Below are positions 1 to 5,109 of a stretch of DNA of 5,109 bases, one piece after another (positions within the stretch are counted from its first letter, which is position 1; each line of letters begins with the position of its first letter). The notes under the pieces were generated by a model. It was not told the origin of the DNA and did not search any database. It saw nothing but the letters and a program-made list of their open reading frames with translations. The position numbers and the translations under genes are program-made. Origin of the DNA: Tessaracoccus flavescens (lineage in GTDB: Bacteria; Actinomycetota; Actinomycetes; Propionibacteriales; Propionibacteriaceae); contig DYZF01000051.1 of NCBI GenBank assembly GCA_020741375.1, positions 1 to 5,109 on the forward strand, in the 5' to 3' direction.

Positions 1-108
1 ACCGGACTCCCCTCGGGCTTCAGCGTCTTCTGGGCGGGCGCGGTGCTCGGGGATCAGGCTGCAGTGGACGGGATCACGGAGGCGTTGGGGTCGCTGAAGG
101 TCGGCTGA
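1..108 (+). CDS. C-terminal end of an unrecognised protein (partial, cut by window edge)
   Basis: Frame 1 reads 35 codons without a stop and ends in TGA at 106-108. Almost every codon ends in G or C, as expected for real coding sequence in this genome. The visible peptide begins TGLPSGFSVFWAGAVLG and ends with a short helix-like tail, ITEALGSLKVG. It is small, hydrophobic and glycine-rich in its first half and mildly amphipathic at the end. I do not recognise the family from this fragment. It is the only plus-strand gene here and converges on the DNA glycosylase gene, with 56 nt between the two stop codons. The coding call rests on codon bias and on the open frame reaching the window edge; the function is unknown. 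Confidence 0.6.
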   Translation, partial: TGLPSGFSVFWAGAVLGDQAAVDGITEALGSLKVG

Positions 109-114
109 CTGTTC

Positions 115-135
115 CGCCTGCCGTGCGGCGAGGCG
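115..135. terminator. Candidate hairpin terminator between convergent genes
   Basis: CGCCT (115-119) pairs with AGGCG (131-135), and GCC (120-122) pairs with GGC (127-129). There is one bulged G at 130 and a GTGC loop. The hairpin starts 6 nt after the plus-strand stop codon and lies 29 nt beyond the glycosylase stop, so it could serve both directions. No T-tract follows, which is common for GC-rich actinobacterial terminators but weakens the call. An alternative pairing of GCGGC (125-129) with GCCGC (137-141) is possible. Confidence 0.35.
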
Positions 136-164
136 TGCCGCGGCTGCGAGCGACTGCGGAAGGG

Positions 165-782
165 CTAGCGGGAGACGGTGGGGTCGTCGGCGATCGAGAA
201 GCGCAGCGGGAAATCGGCCGCTTTGCTGATCCCGATCCGCGGGCCACTGACGATCGTAGGTCGCGGCCCGGTTCTGGGCTCCAGCAGGATGCCGGTGGAG
301 CCGTCGAGCGGGTGGCCGTCGTCGGCGTGCGTGATGCCCAAGGCCACCGTGAGCCTCGCCGGCCCGGCCGCCAGATCGACGGCGGAGCGGGTCACGCCGC
401 GCCCCAGTCGTCGCGCTCGGGCCGGCTCTTCGCCGTCGATGATCTCGCCGGCGCGCAGCAGGATGCCGGTAGGGACGCCCTCGTCGCCCACGACGATGTT
501 CATGCACGTGTGCAGGCCCAGATGTCGGTAGACGTAGGTGTGCCCGGGCGGCCCGAACATCGAGCGATTGCGCTGCGACAAGCCGCGATAGGCGTGTGAC
601 GCCGGGTCGTAGCCGCCGCCGTAGGCCTCCACTTCGGAGATGCGCAGGGTCACCTCGGCGCCGTCGCGGTCGACGGTGAGGCGCGCCCCGAGAAGGTTCT
701 TGGCCTCCGTGGCGACGGAGTCGAGTGCCTTGAGCGCTTCGAGGGGAAGTTGCGTGAAGCGGACGTCGGGAGGGACGAGCAT
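165..782 (-). CDS. mpg: 3-methyladenine DNA glycosylase, AAG/MPG family
   Basis: Monofunctional base-excision repair enzyme that removes alkylated purines such as 3-methyladenine by cutting the N-glycosidic bond. The 205 residues match the usual bacterial length. Family motifs appear in order: SEVEAY (49-54), DPASHAYRG (59-67), a block MFGPPGHTYVY (75-85), CMN (93-95), LLRAGE (108-113), GPARLTVALGI (140-150) and GPRIGISKAAD (180-190). By alignment with human AAG from memory, E52 is the catalytic Glu (human E125), Y54 is Y127, H63 is H136, Y85 is Y159, N95 is N169 and R110 is R182. The position of the DNA-intercalating Tyr162 is Leu88, within YRHLGLH. The ATG shares one base with the stop of the upstream aminotransferase gene (TGATG), so translation is probably coupled. 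A GGAG four bases before the ATG could act as a ribosome binding site. It is the last gene of the run. Confidence 0.93.
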   Translation of the reverse strand: MLVPPDVRFTQLPLEALKALDSVATEAKNLLGARLTVDRDGAEVTLRISEVEAYGGGYDPASHAYRGLSQRNRSMFGPPGHTYVYRHLGLHTCMNIVVGDEGVPTGILLRAGEIIDGEEPARARRLGRGVTRSAVDLAAGPARLTVALGITHADDGHPLDGSTGILLEPRTGPRPTIVSGPRIGISKAADFPLRFSIADDPTVSR

Positions 783-1612
783 CAGGCTCCGAGGAGGGCG
801 GTGAGTTCGCCGTCGAGCGACGACGTGGGGAGGGGCTGGCCGTCGACGTGCGTGATCCGGGCCACTCGGCGGCCCGACGACAGCAGCCAGGCGCCGCGCG
901 CTTCGGCGAGCGCGTCGCGGTGGAGGTGCCGGACTTCGACGGCCAGGCCCGCGTCGGGTGCCTTGCGCAGCAACTCTTCGACGGTGATGGAGCGCAGGAT
1001 GCCCTCCAGCGGCGGCGTCACCAAGGTGCCGTCGAGGTCGACGACGAGGCCAGAGGTTGGGCCCTCGAGAAGCATGCCGGACGGGCTGTGGAAGACGACA
1101 TCGTCAGCTCCCTGCTCGGCCGCGTGGCGTTCGGCGGCCATGTTGATGGCGTAGGAGAGCGATTTGGCGCCGGGCAGCAGCCACGGCTGCGAGGCGATCG
1201 AGGGGCCCTCGAACCCGCGGTCGAGCAGGAGAACCTTGACGCCGTTGGCCCGCTGGTTACGCATCTTGGCCGTCATCGGGGCGAGCATCACCCAGCCGAA
1301 GGGCTCGCCGCCGGCGGGGCCGCGGGTGTGGAAGAGGCGCAGGACCGCCTCGTGTTCGGCCTGCCAATCGAAGGCCTCGGCGACGGCGTCGACGGCGCGA
1401 CGGTAGCCGTCGCCGTCGGGTTCGGGGAGGTTCAGGATGCGCGACGATTCGCCGAGCCGATCGATGTGCTCGTCGAGGTCGCGGGGGACGCCGTCGACCA
1501 CCAGCGTGGCGTCGAACACGCCGTCGCCGCGGAGGACGCCGTCGTCATCACCGCGGACGATCGGCTGCGTCGGGTCAACCAGGGTTCCGTCGAGGAGCGC
1601 AATCAGGGCCAT
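782..1612 (-). CDS. pabC: Class IV PLP aminotransferase, probably aminodeoxychorismate lyase
   Basis: Fold-type IV PLP enzyme of 276 residues, the usual length for the family. Visible hallmarks are RGDGVFDATLV near the N-terminus (28-38), HIDRL (49-53) with the phosphate-side Arg, GAKSLSYAINMAAERHA (148-164) with K150 as the likely Schiff-base lysine, LLEGPTSGL (181-189) with E183, and TPPLEGILRSIT (199-210). The GAKSLSYAINM form and the length resemble actinobacterial aminodeoxychorismate lyases, which release pyruvate from 4-amino-4-deoxychorismate to give p-aminobenzoate for folate. Branched-chain or D-amino-acid aminotransferases share the same motifs, so substrate is less certain than fold. 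The usual SN after EGxx is SG here. The ATG at 1612 lies 9 nt after the purC stop, with only a GGGTCGGGG stretch as a ribosome binding site. The stop overlaps the glycosylase start by one base. Confidence 0.8.
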   Translation of the reverse strand: MALIALLDGTLVDPTQPIVRGDDDGVLRGDGVFDATLVVDGVPRDLDEHIDRLGESSRILNLPEPDGDGYRRAVDAVAEAFDWQAEHEAVLRLFHTRGPAGGEPFGWVMLAPMTAKMRNQRANGVKVLLLDRGFEGPSIASQPWLLPGAKSLSYAINMAAERHAAEQGADDVVFHSPSGMLLEGPTSGLVVDLDGTLVTPPLEGILRSITVEELLRKAPDAGLAVEVRHLHRDALAEARGAWLLSSGRRVARITHVDGQPLPTSSLDGELTALLGA

Positions 1613-1621
1613 GCCCCGACC

Positions 1622-2506
1622 CTAGCGAATGGAGAACTCCTCGCCGGTGAGTCGGCGGTAAGCCTCGAGGTAGCGGTCGCGGGTGGCGGCGACCACGTCG
1701 TCGGGCAGCGCCGGCGGCGGGGTGTCGGAGGCCTTGTCCCAGCCGGATTCCTTCGCGAGCCAATCGCGCACGTACTGCTTGTCGAAGCTCGGGAGCGACT
1801 CCCCCGGCGCCCACAGCTCCGCGTCCCAGAAGCGGGAGGAATCGGGCGTGAGCACTTCGTCGGCGAGTACCAAGGTGCCGTCGGCGCGGCGGCCGAACTC
1901 GAACTTGGTGTCGGCGAGGATGATGCCGCGTTCGGCGGCGATGTCGGCGGCGCGGGAGTAGATCGCCAGCGTCATGCGACGCAGTTCCTCGGCCAGCGCC
2001 GAGCCGTGGAGCTCGACGATGGTGGCGAAATCGACGTTCTCGTCGTGCTCGCCCAGCGGCGCCTTGATGGCGGGCGTGAAGATCGGGTGCGGCAGCTTGT
2101 CGCCGTCGCGCAGGCCGGCGGGCAGTTCGACGCCGCAGACGGTCTGCGATTCCTGGTACTCCGCCCATCCCGAGCCGGTGAGGTACCCGCGGGCGACGCA
2201 TTCCACGTCCACCATGTTGAGCGATTCCACGAGGGTTGCGCGGCCGGCGACGGCGTCGGGCACATCGGTGCTGACGACGTGGTTGTCGACGAGGTCGCGG
2301 AGTTGATCGAACCACCACAGGCTGAGCTGGGTGAGGATCGCGCCCTTGTCGGGGATCGTGGTGGAGAGCACGTGGTCGTAGGCCGAGATGTTGTCGGTGG
2401 CAACCATCAGGATCCGCTCGGTGCCGTCGTCGTCGACGGTGTAGAGCTCGCGGACCTTGCCGGCGTGGCGAAGCGGAAGGTTAAGCAGATGTCCGAACTG
2501 ACTCAC
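1622..2506 (-). CDS. purC: Phosphoribosylaminoimidazole-succinocarboxamide (SAICAR) synthase
   Basis: ATP-dependent cytosolic ligase of de novo purine synthesis, joining CAIR and aspartate to give SAICAR. From the GTG at 2506 the protein has 294 residues, typical for the roughly 300-residue form. Motifs in order: GKVRELY (16-22), the nucleotide-binding start; TDNISAYDHV (37-46); IPDKGAILTQLS (51-62); ECVARGYLTGSGW (102-114); PIFTPAIKA (141-149); ADTKFEFG (198-205); DEVLTPDSSRFW (216-227); and FDKQYVRDWL (241-250). The sequence looks complete. The open frame continues 84 codons further upstream, but that part is low-complexity and lies inside the CbiX-like gene in another frame, so I reject it. 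The GTG is followed by VSQFGHLLNLPLRHAGKVREL, the normal N-terminus. A GGGAGG lies 13 nt before the GTG, long for a ribosome binding site; a TAGGCT hexamer 7 nt before it allows leaderless initiation. Likely first gene of purC-pabC-mpg. Confidence 0.95.
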   Translation of the reverse strand: MSQFGHLLNLPLRHAGKVRELYTVDDDGTERILMVATDNISAYDHVLSTTIPDKGAILTQLSLWWFDQLRDLVDNHVVSTDVPDAVAGRATLVESLNMVDVECVARGYLTGSGWAEYQESQTVCGVELPAGLRDGDKLPHPIFTPAIKAPLGEHDENVDFATIVELHGSALAEELRRMTLAIYSRAADIAAERGIILADTKFEFGRRADGTLVLADEVLTPDSSRFWDAELWAPGESLPSFDKQYVRDWLAKESGWDKASDTPPPALPDDVVAATRDRYLEAYRRLTGEEFSIR

Positions 2507-2519
2507 GCGGGTGAGCCTA
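2507..2519 (-). promoter_or_regulatory. Candidate -10 box for leaderless purC transcript
   Basis: On the minus strand TAGGCT (2519-2514) fits the actinobacterial -10 pattern TANNNT and is followed by 7 nt and then the purC GTG. Transcription would then start at or next to the start codon, giving a leaderless mRNA. I see no convincing -35: the best match near the right spacing is TGATCC around 2543-2538. The rival reading is a normal leader using GGGAGG (2525-2520) as a distant ribosome binding site. The 82-bp gap shows no purine riboswitch that I can recognise, only short inverted repeats such as TCCC/GGGA at 2565-2575. Confidence 0.35.
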
Positions 2520-2588
2520 CCTCCCGTGGGTGGCTGGGGATCAGCTGGACCATCGGCGGCAGACTCCCGACGGGACGATTTCTGGGGC

Positions 2589-3278
2589 TCAGGCGCCGTT
2601 GGTTCGCGCGACGACGAGGTCGGCGAGTACCTGCGTGTCAGACAGGGTGCCTGGAACGAGGCGGACCCCGAGGGCGTCGCAGCGACGGCGCATCTCGTCC
2701 AAGCTCGGGCCGTCGGCGACCAGCAGCGGCACCGCGACGACGCGATCCCCCTCGGCACGTTCCACGGCCTCTTCGACGGTTGCGCCTCCGCTCATCGCGG
2801 CGAGCGACCAACCGGCCCAGCCGGGGCGAGCCATGCCCTGCATCAAGCCGGCCACCTGTTCAACATCGGCCGGGTCCGGCGACCCTTGGCAGTAGACGAT
2901 GAGCGTGGTGTCCGGGTCTGGCTCTTCGCCGGCGGCGCGGAGCAGTTCGTCGCAGGCGTCAAACAGCTTGGGGTCTGGCCCCAGCGGATGGGAGACGCGG
3001 ACCATGGCGCCGGAGTTGCCGAGGTCGCGGGCAGCGGAGTGCACGTCGACCCGCGAGAGCGCGCCGGGCGCGAGCAGAACGGGGACGGCGATCACGGATC
3101 GGTTGAGCTCCTCAGCCAGTTCGGCGGCGGTTGGGCTGTTGTGGCCCAAGTAGCAAGCGCCGACGGCGCGGCCGAGGCGCACGCGCGAGCGAACCACGTC
3201 GGCGAGGCGCTCCACGCCCTCGGCATGCCGAGGGTCAGGCGACCCGGCTGCGATGAGGACGATATCTGGCATTCCCAT
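2589..3278 (-). CDS. CbiX/SirB-like chelatase-fold protein lacking the usual histidines
   Basis: The 229 residues form two CbiX-like halves. The first has DIVLIAAGSPDPRH (5-18) and VIAVPVLLAPGALSRVDVH (62-80). The second has LIVYCQGSPDPADV (126-139) and VVAVPLLVADGPSLDEM (180-196). This is the duplicated layout of the long CbiX/SirB sirohydrochlorin chelatases, which insert cobalt or iron into sirohydrochlorin. In those enzymes the first motif is normally AHGSRDP and the second PGxHxxxD. Here the positions are A11 and L74 in the N-half, and Q131 and S192 in the C-half, so all four expected His sites lack His. H18, H46, H80 and C42/C130 remain but are not at the canonical places. It may be a non-catalytic or altered homologue. 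The ATG at 3278 has no ribosome binding site; the second ATG at 3272 sits 6 nt after TAAGTT and may be the real, leaderless start. No other tetrapyrrole gene is visible. Confidence 0.82.
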   Translation of the reverse strand: MGMPDIVLIAAGSPDPRHAEGVERLADVVRSRVRLGRAVGACYLGHNSPTAAELAEELNRSVIAVPVLLAPGALSRVDVHSAARDLGNSGAMVRVSHPLGPDPKLFDACDELLRAAGEEPDPDTTLIVYCQGSPDPADVEQVAGLMQGMARPGWAGWSLAAMSGGATVEEAVERAEGDRVVAVPLLVADGPSLDEMRRRCDALGVRLVPGTLSDTQVLADLVVARTNGA

Positions 3279-3284
3279 AACTTA
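3279..3284 (-). promoter_or_regulatory. Candidate -10 box of the CbiX-like gene
   Basis: TAAGTT on the minus strand fits TANNNT. It abuts the first ATG (3278) and lies 6 nt before the second in-frame ATG (3272). That spacing would place the transcription start at the second ATG and give a leaderless mRNA encoding MPDIVLIAAG. No clear -35 is visible at 16-18 bp upstream. Confidence 0.3.
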
Positions 3285-3365
3285 GCGGGATGGCGGTTCG
3301 GATACCGCCGGTCACGCGCCGGGCCTGGGCGAGCGAAGGGGGATGCACGGTCGCGCGTGGGTGTG

Positions 3366-3388
3366 TGGTGTCTCAGCGCGAGACACCA
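3366..3388 (-). terminator. Perfect 9-5-9 inverted repeat, likely terminator of the pilus operon
   Basis: TGGTGTCTC (3366-3374) and GAGACACCA (3380-3388) are perfect reverse complements around a 5-nt loop. The hairpin begins 44 nt past the stop of the TadE-like gene, in a 154-bp gap (3279-3432) where I find no gene. No T-tract follows on the minus strand, so an operator for a dimeric regulator is an alternative: it lies about 85-110 bp upstream of the CbiX-like start. Confidence 0.5.
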
Positions 3389-3432
3389 TGGCGAGTGTGG
3401 TGAGTCACCGTGAGTTGTGTCGCGCCTGACTC

Positions 3433-3987
3433 CTATCTGCCAACACCGTCGAGGACGGTGACCGCCCGCGCCGTGGAGGTGGCGTCGAAGGCCAGCGAGT
3501 GGATGCCGATCAACCCGAGGAAGCGGGTCTTGTACGCACCACTGGCTCGGACCTCGACGGATGTTCCACCTGGCAGCGACACCGCGGCGGAGTACCCCGC
3601 GGCCTCGACGAATCGTTGAGCGGTGCGCTTGGCCGATGAGGCGTTGAGCCGCACCCCGTTGCTGGTCAGTTCCACCTCGGAGCTCCCAGCCCGCGCGGCC
3701 TGCCCCGCGATGGACCGGGCGCTCTGCTCGGCGGCAGCGTGGCCGGAGAAGTCGACGCCCAGCCCAGCGGCGACGATGAACGCAGGCAACGCGACGGCGG
3801 TCCACACAGAGAGGCTCAGCCCGCGCTCCGCACGGCGGCCGAGACTGAGCCCGCGCTCGGCACGGCGGCTGGGGGCCAGCCAACGCTCGTCACGGCCAGC
3901 GAGACTCAACCCACGCTCGCCACGGCGCTGATGCTTCAGGCCGTCCGTGCTTCTTTCGTGGGCGCGCCTAGGGATCACGTCGCTCAT
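3433..3987 (-). CDS. TadE/TadG-like pilus assembly protein with repeated N-terminal motif
   Basis: Small membrane protein of 184 residues. One helix, about 58-79 (LSVWTAVALPAFIVAAGLGVDF), is followed by SGHAAAEQSARSIAGQAARAGS (81-102). This fits the TadE-like pattern of ERG-S, a hydrophobic helix with Pro, GxxVD and A-rich QAARAG, known from minor pilin-like proteins of Flp/Tad pili. The C-terminal part, VEVRASGAYKTRFLGLIGIHSLAFDATSTARAV (144-176), is the beta-rich end typical of actinobacterial TadE/TadG proteins, expected outside the membrane. The long basic N-terminus is unusual: residues 21-60 are four exact 10-residue repeats of the form RRAERGLSLG, the last running into the helix. The ATG overlaps the stop of the PKD-like gene by 4 nt (ATGA), implying translational coupling. 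No other tad gene such as an ATPase or prepilin peptidase is in the window, so pilus assignment rests on the family and its neighbour. Confidence 0.82.
   Translation of the reverse strand: MSDVIPRRAHERSTDGLKHQRRGERGLSLAGRDERWLAPSRRAERGLSLGRRAERGLSLSVWTAVALPAFIVAAGLGVDFSGHAAAEQSARSIAGQAARAGSSEVELTSNGVRLNASSAKRTAQRFVEAAGYSAAVSLPGGTSVEVRASGAYKTRFLGLIGIHSLAFDATSTARAVTVLDGVGR
3808..3927 (-). repeat. Four in-frame 30-bp tandem repeats inside the TadE-like gene
   Basis: Read on the minus strand, the units are 3927-3898 (RRGERGLSLA), 3897-3868 (GRDERWLAPS), 3867-3838 (RRAERGLSLG) and 3837-3808 (RRAERGLSLS). Units 1, 3 and 4 share 24 of 30 bases in each pairwise comparison. Unit 2 is diverged, sharing 19 of 30 with unit 1. 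There are no spacers and no indels, so copy number could change without breaking the frame. Confidence 0.93.
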
Positions 3988-4886
3988 CCAGTGACCACCG
4001 ACTGCAACTCACCCACCATCACGTCAGCCGTCCGGGTCAGCGAGAACGGGATGGTCCCCGACGCTCCGCCTCCCTGCCACTGGACGTCCCACTCGGTGGT
4101 GGCGGACACCGTGTAGGTGCCCTGTTTGGTGTAGACGTGGCCGCAGTCCGGCGACTTCACGTTCTTCCCGCCCGTGCGCGCCTCGCTCCACGGTGTGCCG
4201 GCGTCGCAGGTGAAACTCGTTCCGTCGCCCATGTCCCAGTGGACCGAGGTCGCCGTGGCGGTGAGGCTGACAGTGACTCCGCCCTCGGCCAGCGACGACG
4301 AGACGCTCCCCCACTGACGTGAGTCCGGGGAGTCGGCCCACAGCCAGGTGTTCCAGCCGACGTAGCCCATGCGCCGCGTGCTGTCGCCCCGGGGATGGAT
4401 GCCGATGTCGATGGCCTCAAGCTGGATTTGGGTGAGGATCTTGCGCGCGACAGCCGCGGGATCCACGGTGGGCGCCGCCTCGGCCGGCGTAAGCACGCGG
4501 TCGAAGGTGAGGTTTGCATCGGGCACGAGCGCGCCGTTGGGCCGGGTGCAACGGTAGAGAGTCTCGCCGGGCGTGGGCTGCGCTGAGGAGGGATTGCACC
4601 ACGCTTGTGCTGCGTGGCTCCAGCGCTGAGTGCCTGCGCCGCAGGACACTTCGCTGGTGCCGAACATGCATTTCACGGGGCCGCTGGGTCGACGGTTCAC
4701 GCTCGCCGCAGCGCCACTAACCCCGTCAAGAGTTGGCCGATCAGGGTCACCCACGACCAGTTCGCTCAGGCAATGCCCGAAAGTAGGATGTCGAGCCACA
4801 CAGACTGTGCGCCCCTCACCCGAAGCAGGCGCGGCTGAGAGCGCGAAGAGCAGACCGAGCGCAAGGGCGAGTCGAAGGATTAACAC
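3984..4886 (-). CDS. Secreted PKD-like domain protein, tad-locus type
   Basis: The 300 residues start with a Sec signal peptide: MLILR, a hydrophobic core LALALGLLFALSAAPA, and a likely cut near A21 (APA). The middle (about 25-175) is unrecognised and carries six cysteines (C29, C39, C73, C82, C97, C113). The C-terminal part (about 204-275) is PKD-like: SVHWDMGDGTSFTCDAGTPW, then SPDCGHVYTKQGTYTVSATTEWDVQW. Its remaining cysteines C227 and C248 could pair. Upstream, GWNTWLWADSP (177-187) matches the Trp-rich lead-in seen in actinobacterial PKD-like proteins encoded beside pilus assembly genes. No second membrane segment is seen, so the mature protein should be exported and rich in disulfides. 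The GTG at 4886 is the first start after an in-frame stop at 4898-4896; it overlaps the upstream gene by 7 nt, and AAGGA lies 13 nt before it. A role in pilus assembly or surface attachment is inference from context. Confidence 0.78.
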   Translation of the reverse strand: MLILRLALALGLLFALSAAPASGEGRTVCVARHPTFGHCLSELVVGDPDRPTLDGVSGAAASVNRRPSGPVKCMFGTSEVSCGAGTQRWSHAAQAWCNPSSAQPTPGETLYRCTRPNGALVPDANLTFDRVLTPAEAAPTVDPAAVARKILTQIQLEAIDIGIHPRGDSTRRMGYVGWNTWLWADSPDSRQWGSVSSSLAEGGVTVSLTATATSVHWDMGDGTSFTCDAGTPWSEARTGGKNVKSPDCGHVYTKQGTYTVSATTEWDVQWQGGGASGTIPFSLTRTADVMVGELQSVVTG

Positions 4887-5109
4887 TGCGACTGCTCATT
4901 CCTTACAAGCGCAACCCTCCACTGACTGTCATTGCCCTTCTCCAGGGTGACGGTCTCCGACAGGTTGTACGTCGTGTCAATGTCAATGGGGGCCCCGGTG
5001 TCAATCGAGACGGCTGAGACATTGCTCCGGTCAATGCAGTACGTCACGGTGGCAGTCGGGCTACCCGTAGCCCCTGTCGCAGCCCTGCCGATCTCGATGT
5101 TTCGAAACC
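4880..5109 (-). CDS. C-terminal end of an unrecognised, probably exported protein (partial)
   Basis: The only minus-strand frame open from the right edge gives 75 residues and ends in TAA at 4882-4880. The start lies outside the window. The fragment looks like a beta-rich extracellular domain: SPTATVTYCIDRSNVSAVSID, then TVTLEKGNDSQWRVALVRNE, ending in a terminal Cys. Its two cysteines (fragment residues 24 and 75) could form a disulfide. The pattern of TYCID, a Y/V-rich strand, a WRV strand and a final Cys recalls small exported proteins or lipoproteins encoded next to PKD-like and Tad proteins in actinobacteria, but I cannot name a family. It overlaps the next gene by 7 nt (GTGTTAA) and so is probably in the same operon. 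About a quarter of its codons end in A or T and it uses AGG three times, less biased than purC. Confidence 0.65.
   Translation of the reverse strand, partial: FRNIEIGRAATGATGSPTATVTYCIDRSNVSAVSIDTGAPIDIDTTYNLSETVTLEKGNDSQWRVALVRNEQSQC

Noticed and set aside
2507..2758. 84-residue N-terminal extension of PurC
   Set aside because: It would overlap the CbiX-like gene by 170 bp. It is low-complexity, and the GTG at 2506 gives the normal PurC N-terminus and length.
848..2902. Very long plus-strand open frame (684 codons)
   Set aside because: It lies opposite pabC, purC and part of the CbiX-like gene. It has no recognisable domain, and long antisense frames are expected in GC-rich coding DNA.
2511..3413. 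300-codon plus-strand open frame opposite the CbiX-like gene
   Set aside because: Its sequence shows no family motif, while the minus strand encodes a clear two-half CbiX-like fold.
3410..3619. 69-codon plus-strand open frame covering part of the gap
   Set aside because: Most of it is antisense to the TadE-like coding sequence, with no ribosome binding site or family motif.
3092..3883. 263-codon minus-strand frame spanning the CbiX-like start, the gap and the TadE-like gene
   Set aside because: It is Arg/Pro-rich shadow sequence in another frame and runs through the hairpin region. The overlapping frames have recognisable domains.
3808..3927. 30-bp repeats considered as a CRISPR array
   Set aside because: The units are contiguous without spacers, in frame, and encode a motif that fits the TadE-like protein.
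3739..4116. 125-codon plus-strand frame across the repeat region
   Set aside because: Its repetitive peptide is the antisense image of the 30-bp repeats, and it crosses two overlapping minus-strand genes.

Overview
The window is about 5.1 kb of GC-rich DNA with strong G/C preference at third codon positions. The PurC type, the class IV aminotransferase, the CbiX-like protein and the TadE plus PKD-like pair all fit an actinobacterium, perhaps from the Propionibacteriales; the genus is a guess. Almost all genes lie on the minus strand and read from right to left. The one exception is the end of a plus-strand gene at the left edge, which converges on them.

Right part (about 3433-5109, minus): three tightly overlapping genes for the cell envelope. 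They are the C-terminal end of an unrecognised, probably exported protein, a secreted PKD-like protein with eight cysteines, and a small TadE/TadG-like pilus assembly protein. Overlaps of 7 and 4 nt suggest one translationally coupled transcript, probably the end of a tad (Flp-type pilus) locus. The TadE-like gene holds an exact 4 x 30-bp in-frame tandem repeat that multiplies the motif RRAERGLSL just before its membrane helix.

Middle (3279-3432): a 154-bp gap with no gene. It holds a perfect 9-5-9 inverted repeat, the likely terminator of the pilus operon, and a small palindrome.

Left part (165-3278, minus): housekeeping genes. A CbiX/SirB-fold protein has lost the histidines expected to bind metal and is probably not an ordinary sirohydrochlorin chelatase. 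After an 82-bp gap come purC (purine synthesis), a class IV aminotransferase that is probably aminodeoxychorismate lyase (folate synthesis), and a 3-methyladenine DNA glycosylase. The last three are separated by 9 nt and by a 1-nt overlap, so they look like one operon linking purine synthesis, folate synthesis and base-excision repair. Both purC and the CbiX-like gene have a TANNNT hexamer 6-7 nt before a start codon, a layout that suggests leaderless mRNAs.

I see no phage, insertion sequence, CRISPR array, tRNA or rRNA, and no clear new defence or metabolic system. The most unusual items are the repeat-expanded TadE-like N-terminus and the CbiX-like protein without its histidines.
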